In this document: positions 14,629-23,730 of the stretch, in pieces
Numbering within the stretch: position 1 is the first letter of the stretch
Layout: each line of letters begins with the position of its first letter
Assembly: GCA_905221295.1 (NCBI GenBank)
Contig: CAJNCP010000017.1
Span: forward strand, 1-24,164
Direction of reading: 5' to 3'
DNA from: a bacterium
GTDB taxonomy: Bacteria > Bacillota > Bacilli > Lactobacillales > Streptococcaceae
DNA: 24,164 bases
Program-made: the position numbers and the translations under genes
The notes under the pieces: model-generated
What the model saw: the letters and a program-made list of their open reading frames with translations, nothing else
Databases searched by the model: none
Told to the model about the DNA's origin: nothing

Positions 14629-14642
14629 TAAGGGAGTCAGGT

Positions 14643-15815
14643 ATGGACGTTCAAAAAATGGAATTAGTAGTTGGAGATATCAAGGGAAATCGAGAAATAG
14701 CTTATGCTCTATTAACAGCAACACAACCTTATTTTGTGAATCAAAATGTCGTTGAGGAAGAAGGTAAACTAACGATTGAAAGTCTTTTGACAGATGAATA
14801 TTATTCTTGGGATAAGTTGACTACGATGATTGATGAAGAAAAATTACGTCATCTAATCAATGTTGGTCAATTATTTAACTCGCTGAAGGATTCAATTTAT
14901 ACTTATGAGTTATCACCTAGTAATCTAGCATTTTCACGAAATGGTAATCCCTTATTCATTTTTCGTGGTGTTAAAGGGCAAGTGCCTCCCTATGATGCAT
15001 TAAATCTAGAAGCGTTTACAGTTAACTTTAAAGCCATGATAGTATCTCTACTAGATAAAAAGGTAAGTTATGAAAAATTAGTGGAGGGACAATCGCCATT
15101 TTATAAAGGAAAACTGTTTTGTGAGACCATCATGAAAGCTGAAGATTTGGAAGAAATCTTAGGCTTACTACTAGAAAAGTATCTGGAAGAAAAGGAACAA
15201 AATAAAGAAAAATTTTCACGTGTTCCTAATAAACTTGTTTTGCGGTTGAAGTGGACAACCATTATTGCATCATTTATTGGAGTGCTGTCAATTGTTGGAG
15301 TGCTTTACTTTGCATTGTTCGCTATGCCTAATCAACAAATGATATCAGATTTACGTCTAGCTTTTGTCCATCAAGATTATTCAACGGTTGTTTCGACTGT
15401 TAAAAATATGGATTCTAAATCACTTAGTCAGGACGATGCTTATATGGTGGCTTATTCAGTAATTAAAACTGAACCTTTAACTGAAGCACAAAAGACAGAG
15501 TTATCCAAAATATCAACTCAGTCAAATACAGACTACCTTCGCTATTGGGTGTTGATTGGTCAGTCGAAAATTGATGAAGCTATGGATATTGCAAGTTACC
15601 TAGATGATCCACAGTTATTGATGTATGGTATGACTAAAAAGATTGATGAAGTCCAGAGAAATCCTAACTTAACATCAGAACAACGTACGGGGCAACTAAA
15701 TAATTATAAGAGTAAATTGGAAGAGTTGAAGAAAAACTACCTAACACCTGAGACGAACAAGTCGAATACGACTTCGACATCAACTTCAACTTCAGCTTCA
15801 GCAGAGTCAAGATAG
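14643..15815 (+). CDS. essB: EssB, T7SSb membrane pseudokinase
   Basis: 390 residues. The N-terminal cytoplasmic domain (about 1-195) has the kinase-like fold of YukC/EssB, with the usual loss of catalytic motifs. A single membrane helix lies at about residues 205-228. The extracellular part (about 229-380) is helical, and the protein ends in a short low-complexity Ser/Thr tail. AAGGGAG lies before the ATG and the essC start follows 9 nt after the stop. Role: scaffold that links EsaA and EssC within the channel complex (family knowledge). Confidence 0.93.
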   Translation: MDVQKMELVVGDIKGNREIAYALLTATQPYFVNQNVVEEEGKLTIESLLTDEYYSWDKLTTMIDEEKLRHLINVGQLFNSLKDSIYTYELSPSNLAFSRNGNPLFIFRGVKGQVPPYDALNLEAFTVNFKAMIVSLLDKKVSYEKLVEGQSPFYKGKLFCETIMKAEDLEEILGLLLEKYLEEKEQNKEKFSRVPNKLVLRLKWTTIIASFIGVLSIVGVLYFALFAMPNQQMISDLRLAFVHQDYSTVVSTVKNMDSKSLSQDDAYMVAYSVIKTEPLTEAQKTELSKISTQSNTDYLRYWVLIGQSKIDEAMDIASYLDDPQLLMYGMTKKIDEVQRNPNLTSEQRTGQLNNYKSKLEELKKNYLTPETNKSNTTSTSTSTSASAESR

Positions 15816-15824
15816 GAGTGGTCT

Positions 15825-18800
15825 ATGAATTATTTATTTTTTGAAGGCAATGTTTATCCACTCTATGCAGGAAAAACCTATCAACTAGGGTCTTCTGTAG
15901 ATTCTAATATCTATCTTCCAATTTTTGAGAATGTGGTGCTGGAAGTCAAGGAAAATGGAGTTGAACTACTCGGGGAGACTTATTCTTATGGGTATCATTT
16001 GGTTTCTATAGCGGAAAATACAAATGTTTCCTTATTGATTATTGAAAACACAGCGCATTACCTTCTTCCTGAGAAAATACTTTATTTATCAGATAAGAAA
16101 GAAGCGACCATTCGCTTAGTTGATTTTCCTATAGAAATCATTTTGACCTTTGATGGGACAAATAAGACGATTTACAGTGTTAGTCCATTTTACATTAACG
16201 GTGAAAGAAAAACAGGAAAGCAAAAAATTCAAGATATGGATCAACTTGTTTTTGAACAAGGTCTAGGTTTATCCGTTCAAAAACAAATTCTATCGCTCCA
16301 TTCACTATTTTCTATTGAGACGAGCTTACTGCCTTTTTCTGAAGTAATGGTCGAAGATCGCTCAAAAGAATTCCATCGCTCTCCACGGATTATTCTAAGA
16401 GAACCCGAGGATAAAGTAACGATTGCTTCGGCACCAACAGATGATGAAGGAAACAAACAATCGTTACTAAGATTGATTATTACCCCTTTGGCGATGATTG
16501 TCTTTACGATACTGACCGTTTACTTTACACGTAGTGGTGGAATGATGTTTATGATGATGGGGATGTCTGTCATTACTATTGGGACTTCCATTCATACTTA
16601 TTTCTCTGATAAAAAATCACATAAAGAACTTCAGGAACAGAAAATTGATGAATATATGAAATATTTGGAAACCAAATATTCACAGCTGGCTGACTTGCGT
16701 GACGAACAAGTTGAGGCTCTGGTTTATCATTTTCCTGATACAGTTCGTATTTTGGAAATGGTAGAAAAAATAGATCGACGAATTTATGAGAAAACGCTCT
16801 ATCACTTTGATTTCTTGTCTTATCGCTTAGGATTGGGTGAAGTTAATTCTAGTTTCTCTATTGAGTATTCAGATTCTGAGTTGACAAAATACAATGCAGC
16901 TGCTAATCAAAAAATTCAAGAACTACTTTCCTACTATCGTGTGACTAAGCATGTACCTATTACTCATACATTAACGAGCCCCACAGGATATATAGGGACA
17001 CGTCAAATAGTGATTGAACAAGTTCAACAGATGATGATGCAATTAGCGACTTTCCAAAGTTATCATGATCTACAGTTTATTCCAATTTTCCGAGAGGAAG
17101 AGTTGGAGTTATGGGATTGGAGCCGTTGGTTACCTCATATGAAAATTAAAGCATTAAATAGCCGTGGCTTTGTTTACAATCAACGTACTCGAGATCAATT
17201 ATTAACGTCACTCTATCAAGTTATTAAAGACAGAAAATTAGACAGTGAGCAGGACAAAGGAAAAGAAAAGCAATACAGCCCTCATTATATTCTCTTTATT
17301 ACAGATTTAAGTCTGATGTTGGATCACAACATTATGGAGTATATCAATGAAGATTTATCCCATTTAGGGATTCATTATGTTTTTGTAGAAGAAGTACTTG
17401 AAAGTTTGCCAGAACATGTTAAAACAGTTGTCGATTATCGAGGAGATAAAAAAGGTATAGTGCTACTTCAGGATGGAAATTATATAAATAAAGAAATTAC
17501 GCCTCTTCCTCCTGTAAGTTTATCGGAAAAGGAAAATTTTGCGAGAAATCTTGCGAGTATTCATCATGTTCAGACTTTGCGTAATTCTATTCCGAATAGC
17601 ATTACCTTCCTAGAGATGTATGGAGTCAATAAGGTAGAGGAACTAGATCTTTTAAAACGATGGCAAGACAATGAGACTTTCCAAACAATGGCTGTTCCTC
17701 TAGGAGTACGAGGTCGTGATGATATTCTTTATCTAAACATTCATGAGAAGGCGCATGGACCTCATGGATTGATTGCTGGTACTACAGGATCAGGGAAGTC
17801 TGAGCTTATTCAGTCCTACATTCTATCTTTAGCTGTGAACTACCATCCGTATGAGGTTGCTTTCCTCTTGATTGACTATAAAGGTGGAGGGATGGCTAAT
17901 CTCTTTGCAGACCTACCTCACGTCGTTGGTACGATTACGAACCTGGATGGCAACCAGGCTAACCGAGCTCTGGTATCTATCAAAGCTGAACTTAAGAAGC
18001 GTCAGCGTATCTTTGCCGAAAATGATGTTAATCATATCAACCAATATATGAAACTCTTCAAAGAAGGGAAGGTCAAAGAACCATTACCACATCTATTAAT
18101 CATTAGTGATGAGTTTGCAGAGTTGAAGGCGAATCAACCTGATTTCATGGATGAATTGGTCTCTACGGCTCGTATTGGTCGATCATTGGGAGTTAAGTTG
18201 ATTTTAGCAACCCAAAAACCTAGTGGGGTTGTCAATGATCAAATTTGGTCAAACTCCAAGTTTAAAATAGCTCTTAAAGTACAGGATGTTGCAGATTCTA
18301 GAGAAGTAATCAAAACACCTGATGCTGCAGAAATCACCCAGACAGGTAGAGCCTATCTTCAAGTCGGAAACAATGAAATCTATGAGTTATTCCAAAGCGC
18401 TTGGTCAGGTGCGGATTATAATCCAGAAGGTCGAAACCATGTTCAAAAAAATACAACTGTGTATGAGATTACAAGTAATGGTCAATATAATGCCATTAAT
18501 AAAGATTTGAGTGGTTTAGTCAATAAAAAAGAAGCAAAGGCTGTTCCAACTGAATTAGACGCTATTGTAGAAAAAGCCCGTGAAATATTTGACGGTCTTC
18601 ATATTCATCAGGTAGCCAGCCCTTGGTTGCCACCACTTGAAGAAAAGATATATGCTAAAGATACACAATCGACTAACTTCAAGGATTATTGGGGACGTTC
18701 AGAGGCCTTACAGCCTATTTTGGTTGGGTATCAAGATATTCCTGAAAGACAGGAGCAATCCCCCCTTTATTTCAATATGGAACAAAGAGGCCATATTCTA

Positions 18801-20201
18801 TTAGTTTCGAGTCCAGGATTCGGGAAATCCACTTTTCTACAGAACTTTGCGATGGATGTGATTCGTAAGCACACACCAGACCAAGTCCATTTCTATCTCT
18901 ATGACTTTGGTACTAGCGGCTTGATCTCTATTTCTGATTTTCCTCATGTTGCAGATTATTTCACCCTGGATGAAACTGAGAAAATCATGAAATCTCTTCG
19001 ATTCTTGAATAGAGAGATAAAAACCCGGAAATATGCTCTTTCTCGGGCAAGAGCCACAAATCTAGCGCAATACAATCAGCTGTCAGATGAGAGTTTTCCA
19101 ACTATTTTCATCGAGATAGATGGATTTGATAGTGTGATGGATGCCCCATTCGTAGATGCCTTTTATGATACTTTAAATGTCATTGCTCGAGATGGAGCTT
19201 CTCTAGGAATCTATCTAGTCGTGACACTTTCTCGTCTCAATGCGATGCGTTTACAGTTACAATCCAACTTTAAGACCAAGATTTCGCTCTTCTTATTTGA
19301 TAACAGTGACTTATCAAGTGTAGTAGGACGTTCAAATATTCCACTCGATGAAATCAAAGGCCGTGCCATAGCTAAATTTGATGACATCGTCCAATTCCAA
19401 GTGATGTTGCCATACAGCAGTGAACATTATACGGACTACATAAAAGAAGTTCGTGCAGAACAAGAAGCCATGGCTGTGGCATACGATGGACCGCTTCCTG
19501 CAGGTATCCCAATGTTACCAGAAAAGGTAACCAAAGAAGTGATGGCAGGAATCTTAGAAAGCAGTCAAGACTTTATCTTGGGATTTGAAAGAGAAGCTGT
19601 TGTTCCAGCATTCTTTAGTTTTGAGAGACCTATTCTTATAGCCTCAGACAGTCCTGCTTTTGCAACGAATTACTATAAATTATTAGAGTATCACTTGGAA
19701 CGTTTGTCAGGTAAGTATAATACGGTTATTTTAGATCCTAGTCAGCGTATCAGCAACCAACTTTTTGATGGCATCCAACGTTTCGATACTTCTTTAGAAG
19801 TCGATAATGTGATGAAGACGATCTTAGAAGACTTTAAGAAACGAGTGGCTACGCCAAGTCAGGACTATCCAAAATGGTTAATTTTGATACCTGATATTGC
19901 GGCGACAGCTATGGCAGCAGGGATGAATGAAGCAGACTTCAAAGAACTTCTTACGGAAGGTTCTCGCTATGGAGTGACTTTAGTATTTGCTGGTGCTTAT
20001 CAGGATCTAGTAACCAATCAATACGATAATTTTGTCAAACTCGTTAATCAGCTAGTAGAACAAGTCTTCCTTGGTGTACGCATTAGCGATCAAGATCATA
20101 CTCGCTATCCTTATATCATGAATGAACCTGCACTGAAATCGAACCAAGGATACATTCTTTATCCAGATCGTTATGAATTTGTTCAATTATTAGAAATTTA
20201 G
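15825..20201 (+). CDS. essC: EssC, FtsK/SpoIIIE-type ATPase motor of T7SSb
   Basis: 1458 residues. Order of parts: two weak forkhead-associated-type domains (about 1-190), two membrane helices (about 214-234 and 238-260), a connecting domain, then ATPase domains. Domain 1 has Walker A G652-TTGSGK-S659 and Walker B 'LLIISDE' (D762, E763). Domain 2 has Walker A 'SSPGFGKS' (residues 995-1002). A third domain (about 1220-1458) keeps the fold but has no Walker A lysine ('ASDSPAF'), as in other T7SSb systems. In S. aureus the EssC C-terminus differs by strain and matches the effector genes behind it; the effector block starting 12 nt downstream fits that pattern. Confidence 0.96.
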   Translation: MNYLFFEGNVYPLYAGKTYQLGSSVDSNIYLPIFENVVLEVKENGVELLGETYSYGYHLVSIAENTNVSLLIIENTAHYLLPEKILYLSDKKEATIRLVDFPIEIILTFDGTNKTIYSVSPFYINGERKTGKQKIQDMDQLVFEQGLGLSVQKQILSLHSLFSIETSLLPFSEVMVEDRSKEFHRSPRIILREPEDKVTIASAPTDDEGNKQSLLRLIITPLAMIVFTILTVYFTRSGGMMFMMMGMSVITIGTSIHTYFSDKKSHKELQEQKIDEYMKYLETKYSQLADLRDEQVEALVYHFPDTVRILEMVEKIDRRIYEKTLYHFDFLSYRLGLGEVNSSFSIEYSDSELTKYNAAANQKIQELLSYYRVTKHVPITHTLTSPTGYIGTRQIVIEQVQQMMMQLATFQSYHDLQFIPIFREEELELWDWSRWLPHMKIKALNSRGFVYNQRTRDQLLTSLYQVIKDRKLDSEQDKGKEKQYSPHYILFITDLSLMLDHNIMEYINEDLSHLGIHYVFVEEVLESLPEHVKTVVDYRGDKKGIVLLQDGNYINKEITPLPPVSLSEKENFARNLASIHHVQTLRNSIPNSITFLEMYGVNKVEELDLLKRWQDNETFQTMAVPLGVRGRDDILYLNIHEKAHGPHGLIAGTTGSGKSELIQSYILSLAVNYHPYEVAFLLIDYKGGGMANLFADLPHVVGTITNLDGNQANRALVSIKAELKKRQRIFAENDVNHINQYMKLFKEGKVKEPLPHLLIISDEFAELKANQPDFMDELVSTARIGRSLGVKLILATQKPSGVVNDQIWSNSKFKIALKVQDVADSREVIKTPDAAEITQTGRAYLQVGNNEIYELFQSAWSGADYNPEGRNHVQKNTTVYEITSNGQYNAINKDLSGLVNKKEAKAVPTELDAIVEKAREIFDGLHIHQVASPWLPPLEEKIYAKDTQSTNFKDYWGRSEALQPILVGYQDIPERQEQSPLYFNMEQRGHILLVSSPGFGKSTFLQNFAMDVIRKHTPDQVHFYLYDFGTSGLISISDFPHVADYFTLDETEKIMKSLRFLNREIKTRKYALSRARATNLAQYNQLSDESFPTIFIEIDGFDSVMDAPFVDAFYDTLNVIARDGASLGIYLVVTLSRLNAMRLQLQSNFKTKISLFLFDNSDLSSVVGRSNIPLDEIKGRAIAKFDDIVQFQVMLPYSSEHYTDYIKEVRAEQEAMAVAYDGPLPAGIPMLPEKVTKEVMAGILESSQDFILGFEREAVVPAFFSFERPILIASDSPAFATNYYKLLEYHLERLSGKYNTVILDPSQRISNQLFDGIQRFDTSLEVDNVMKTILEDFKKRVATPSQDYPKWLILIPDIAATAMAAGMNEADFKELLTEGSRYGVTLVFAGAYQDLVTNQYDNFVKLVNQLVEQVFLGVRISDQDHTRYPYIMNEPALKSNQGYILYPDRYEFVQLLEI

Positions 20202-20212
20202 AAAGGGATACG

Positions 20213-20542
20213 ATGAAAGAAACGACCATGTTGCCACTCGGCAGTATCATTATACTAAAAGGAAATACAAAGAAGATGATGATCATTGCACGGGTCATCG
20301 CGGCGCCTGTCAAAGGGAATATTTATCGCTTTGACTACGGGGCTTGCCTCTATCCTGAAGGGATGGTAGGCGATAGCCTTATCTACTTCAATGACGAAGA
20401 TATTTTTAAGGTTGTTCAAGAGGGCTATAGTGATGAGGATAATGATCTCATGTTGGAAAATATTGCTGCGGTTATAGACCAGACAGAGATTCCTAAAGGA
20501 AATGTAGCCGAATTGAACGATGTAAATGAATTAGGAGGTTAA
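20213..20542 (+). CDS. DUF4176 family T7SS effector-associated protein
   Basis: 109 residues. The N-terminal 'LPLGSIIILKGNTKKMMIIAR', followed by 'FDYGACLYPEGM' and 'YFNDEDI', is a clear DUF4176 pattern. Soluble, small beta-rich fold, no signal. DUF4176 genes accompany LXG loci in Streptococcus and are commonly found just downstream of essC. Exact role unknown; accessory to LXG export is the family-level expectation. Overall GC rises from this gene onward compared with essC. Confidence 0.85.
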   Translation: MKETTMLPLGSIIILKGNTKKMMIIARVIAAPVKGNIYRFDYGACLYPEGMVGDSLIYFNDEDIFKVVQEGYSDEDNDLMLENIAAVIDQTEIPKGNVAELNDVNELGG

Positions 20543-20545
20543 GAG

Positions 20546-20980
20546 ATGGGAGAAGTTGATTATAATCAAATCTATTCTCTACAAAGACAGGTTAGTGCTC
20601 ACTCTTCCAGCATCTCCTCCGCCCAATCACGGATTACGACTATCGATGAAAAATTGGAACGTCTTCGTACGGCTAAGAAGTCTGTAGGGGAAATTCAAAA
20701 AAAGGTTCATGATATCAGGTATCCTATCAATCACCGTAATATCCAGCCGGATTGGCAAGGCAAACAAAAAGATGCCTTTACCAAGCAGTGGGAAACCTTC
20801 TCCAGTGACTACACGAGTTTCCAAACGGAGATGAATACCTTCTATGATGCCATCTGTGATGAAATCACTAGACTAGAGAACCAAAAGAACGAAGAAAATG
20901 GACTTATTGGCTGGTGTCAGAGTCAGATAAACAGTTTGGGAAATTTCATCGAGAAGCTATTACATACGAAGGAGGGGTAA
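20546..20980 (+). CDS. DUF5082-like LXG partner protein
   Basis: 144 residues, long antiparallel helices with W70-Q71-G72 at the turn in the middle, matching YwqH/DUF5082-type or related LXG accessory proteins. TAGGAGG lies before the ATG and the DUF4176 stop is 3 nt upstream. Together with the next gene it should bind the N-terminal LXG domain of the toxin to form the export-competent complex (family knowledge for class-2-type Lap proteins). Confidence 0.8.
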   Translation: MGEVDYNQIYSLQRQVSAHSSSISSAQSRITTIDEKLERLRTAKKSVGEIQKKVHDIRYPINHRNIQPDWQGKQKDAFTKQWETFSSDYTSFQTEMNTFYDAICDEITRLENQKNEENGLIGWCQSQINSLGNFIEKLLHTKEG

Positions 20981-20984
20981 GGTC

Positions 20985-21269
20985 ATGTATGGAACGATTC
21001 AATTATCTGAGGTTCTGTTTAACTCGCACATCAGTAGTTTGACCAAAGCCAAGACCAGTTTGGCAGGAGTTGGGAAACCGAGCTTTAACACGACAGCCAC
21101 ATCGAAAGGATTGGACTTGTATCAGGAACAATTCAATGAACTCCACCAGCTGGTGAAGACCTATACGACTTTGTTGGAGACAGATATCGCCTTGATGGTA
21201 GCCACAGGGAAAGAGATGCATCGGACAGATAGTGTCCTAGGGCAAAACATGTTTCCTGGTTTGCAGTAG
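20985..21269 (+). CDS. Small WXG100-like LXG partner (TIGR04197/DUF5344-like)
   Basis: 94 residues, two helices joined by a Pro-Ser-Phe turn. The C-terminal helix carries alternating hydrophobic residues and 'GKEMHRTDSVLG', typical of the TIGR04197 group of type VII small proteins; I cannot exclude DUF5344. AAGGAGGGG precedes the ATG; the gene begins 4 nt after the previous stop and ends 9 nt before the LXG toxin. Second targeting factor for the toxin. Confidence 0.78.
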   Translation: MYGTIQLSEVLFNSHISSLTKAKTSLAGVGKPSFNTTATSKGLDLYQEQFNELHQLVKTYTTLLETDIALMVATGKEMHRTDSVLGQNMFPGLQ

Positions 21270-21278
21270 GGGGGCTAT

Positions 21279-23240
21279 ATGAGTTACAATATAAAATTTG
21301 ATGATATCACCTCTGTCCAAGTGGAAAGTCAAAAGACCATGAATGCTTGGGGAGAGGGCATCAGTAGCCTAAACAAGGCCATGACAGACTTCATCAACAA
21401 TCAAAATCTACAAGGTCAGGCCATCTCGAGTATGCGAACTTACCTAGTAGAGGTGCATGGGACTCTTCTTCAAACTCTGGTCAACTTGATGAATGATTAC
21501 TCATCTAATCTCTTGCTTTACAAGGATGGTTACTATCAGATTGATTCGAGTAATCATGCAAAGCTACCAGGTCAGGTGTTTACAAGCCTTCATAGTGATT
21601 TAAAGAGTTCACGGGACAACCTAAAGAGTGAGATTGAGCTCTTGAACACGACCAAGGACAAGATTTCAGACTTGGTAAGCTATTCAGGAAGCAGTCATAC
21701 CAGCACGGTCATGGACTATAACTTTCTCATGAATCAGGTCAAGAACCTGGACAACTCCATTATCCAGTACGAAAGCAGCCATGCGGGTCAGGATTTGGTC
21801 GCCTTTAAGGAACTTCTAGCTGCGACCAAGGCCTTGATAGCAGAGCACGCAGGGAAGACACGTACGGTAGGGACTTATCAGTCAGGAGACTTTGCCAAAC
21901 TCCAATCTGTTCAACGCTTTGCGATGGCTTACCAACAAGCAACCAAGCAGATGGAGAGTCGCGTTGAGCGCGTAAAGGCGGCCCAGGAGCGGGACCAGGC
22001 TCGTTTTGAAGCCTTGGCTGCGGAGGAACGTGCCAAGAAAGGTTGGATAGACCTGGGTCTTGGTGTGGTGACCTTTGCGATTGGTGCTTTAGCGATTTGG
22101 GCAACTATGGGTGCAGCGACACCCTTGGTTGTTGGATTTGGGCTAACTGCAGGTCTGGGGACAACGGCCTATGGGGCGTCAAATATGTACGAGGCAGGTC
22201 AGAATATCAAACTTGGGAATGCGGGGGATATCCATACCAAGGCAAAAAATCCTATCCGAGATACGCTTTTCATGGGGAATGATAAGCTGTATCATCAGGT
22301 TGGTGGAATCTTTGTGACGGCGAGTGCCATCATGATTCCCATAGGGCAGACCCAGAGCGTTGTCAAGGGCTTGACCCAGTTTGCGATAGGGGAGGCTGGT
22401 GCCTATACAACGGGTCAGGTTGCCTATCATGGGACCAAGCTCCTAGGTGGAAATGAAGAAGATGCCCAAACCGCAAACTTTATCGGAAACCTGGTAGGAG
22501 GTTATGCGGCCTCCTCAGCAGCCAGCAAGTTTAGTCTCAATAAGGTGAAAGTAGAGGTCGAAGCACCGAAGTATAACCGAGAACAGATCCTGAAGAATCT
22601 GGAAGAAAGCAAGCTTGCGAGGGAGAGTTCAGGGTTTAAAGACTTTTCAACTCGAGAAAGATATCTAGAAAAAGTTTTTGACAAATTAACTCCTGAAGAA
22701 AGGGAATTAATTTTTAATATTTCTAAGGACTCACCTAAAGTCGAGTATCGTCCTGGCAAAACATCCAGAAGTGTGTTATCAATACCGAAAAAAGAGCGTC
22801 CAAGTGTCGAAAAGGTTTATAGCTCAGAATACATAAAAGCACACAGACAACAATTTGAGAATGGTGCTATTAAATTTCAGAAATTTACACCCGAAGAAGG
22901 TGGTTATAATAATGGTGCAGTTGGTAATGAAAAAGACCATGTTGCCTTTGTTATGCCTAAAGAATCTGGTGAAACGTTGATTAAAGTGACTAAGGGAGAT
23001 CCTGAATTGTTGGAAGACATATTAGGACTTCATCGAGGAGATCTAGGGTCTTCCCCTGTAGCTATTGAAATTCCACCAGAATCTATAAAAAATCCAAGAA
23101 TTCCAAGTGGAAATGAAGAGTCTGCTTTTGAAGGCTTTTGGAAACCAGGAGGACAAACCTTCCCAGGAAATATGCCAGAAGCAGTCATTGACGAAGTTCC
23201 ATGGGGAGAATTTACAATTAGAAAATTAGGAGGCGATTAA
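21279..23240 (+). CDS. LXG polymorphic toxin, T7SS effector
   Basis: 653 residues. The N-terminal LXG domain (about 1-200) begins 'MSYNIKFDDI' and has the L44-Q45-G46 motif; a charged helix spans about 200-255; a Gly/Ala-rich hydrophobic region (about 255-400) resembles the pretoxin segments of other polymorphic toxins; the C-terminal tip (about 450-653) is the likely toxic domain. Recognisable bits of the tip are 'HRGDLGSSPV', 'IPSGNEESAFEGFW' and 'PGNMPEAVIDEVPWGEFTI'. I do not recognise its activity. Base composition drops from relatively GC-rich to AT-rich near base 22620 (residue 448), marking a tip acquired by recombination. It is followed 1 nt later by the likely immunity gene. GGGGG lies before the ATG. 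Confidence 0.9.
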   Translation: MSYNIKFDDITSVQVESQKTMNAWGEGISSLNKAMTDFINNQNLQGQAISSMRTYLVEVHGTLLQTLVNLMNDYSSNLLLYKDGYYQIDSSNHAKLPGQVFTSLHSDLKSSRDNLKSEIELLNTTKDKISDLVSYSGSSHTSTVMDYNFLMNQVKNLDNSIIQYESSHAGQDLVAFKELLAATKALIAEHAGKTRTVGTYQSGDFAKLQSVQRFAMAYQQATKQMESRVERVKAAQERDQARFEALAAEERAKKGWIDLGLGVVTFAIGALAIWATMGAATPLVVGFGLTAGLGTTAYGASNMYEAGQNIKLGNAGDIHTKAKNPIRDTLFMGNDKLYHQVGGIFVTASAIMIPIGQTQSVVKGLTQFAIGEAGAYTTGQVAYHGTKLLGGNEEDAQTANFIGNLVGGYAASSAASKFSLNKVKVEVEAPKYNREQILKNLEESKLARESSGFKDFSTRERYLEKVFDKLTPEERELIFNISKDSPKVEYRPGKTSRSVLSIPKKERPSVEKVYSSEYIKAHRQQFENGAIKFQKFTPEEGGYNNGAVGNEKDHVAFVMPKESGETLIKVTKGDPELLEDILGLHRGDLGSSPVAIEIPPESIKNPRIPSGNEESAFEGFWKPGGQTFPGNMPEAVIDEVPWGEFTIRKLGGD

Positions 23241-23241
23241 A

Positions 23242-23664
23242 ATGAGTTTAACTAAAATAACATGGGAAGAGTTTGATACCTTTGAAAAGATTAAATCACC
23301 AAAAGGATATGATTTTCGAACACATGAAGGGAAATACTACACTTTTGGAGAGTTTGGAGTAGCTTCCGTTCGTCGTATCTTTGAGATTAATCCTTCTGAT
23401 TTTAACGAATATTTATTAGGTAGGAGGACGGCACGTGAAATTGATTTTAAAGCGGAGAACGATCGTTGGCCACCGACAGAAGAAGAAAAGAAGGCTAGTG
23501 AGAAACGATTTATAGAAGAGAGTCCTACATCATTAATTGATTTACCTGAAACTAGAGAGTTATTTACTCAGGAAGAGCTTGAAAGATTAATTCCAATTGC
23601 TGAGCAAATGTGGATTGACTGGAGAGGCAAACTTCCAGATGATTATGTATCGCCATTAAAATAA
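23242..23664 (+). CDS. Putative immunity protein for LXG toxin
   Basis: 140 residues, soluble, acidic, no signal peptide or membrane helix, so it should neutralise a cytoplasmic-acting toxin. AGGAGG lies upstream and the start follows the toxin stop by one base. AT-rich like the toxin tip and unlike the LXG N-terminus, indicating tip and immunity gene moved as one unit. Family not recognised; assignment rests on position and composition. Confidence 0.7.
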   Translation: MSLTKITWEEFDTFEKIKSPKGYDFRTHEGKYYTFGEFGVASVRRIFEINPSDFNEYLLGRRTAREIDFKAENDRWPPTEEEKKASEKRFIEESPTSLIDLPETRELFTQEELERLIPIAEQMWIDWRGKLPDDYVSPLK

Positions 23665-23671
23665 GCTTGTA

Positions 23672-23718
23672 AGGAACTTGTTTATTCACTTTCAGTTGTA
23701 GGCAAGTTCCTGTTTTTT
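23672..23718 (+). terminator. Terminator after toxin-immunity pair
   Basis: AGGAACTTG (23672-23680) pairs with CAAGTTCCT (23703-23711) around a 22-nt loop, then G and six Ts. Confidence 0.75.
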
Positions 23719-23730
23719 ACATTAGGTACC

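Noticed and set aside
21805..22104. Minus-strand 99-codon frame inside the LXG gene
   Set aside because: Antisense shadow of a gene with strong family support; no ribosome binding site or context.
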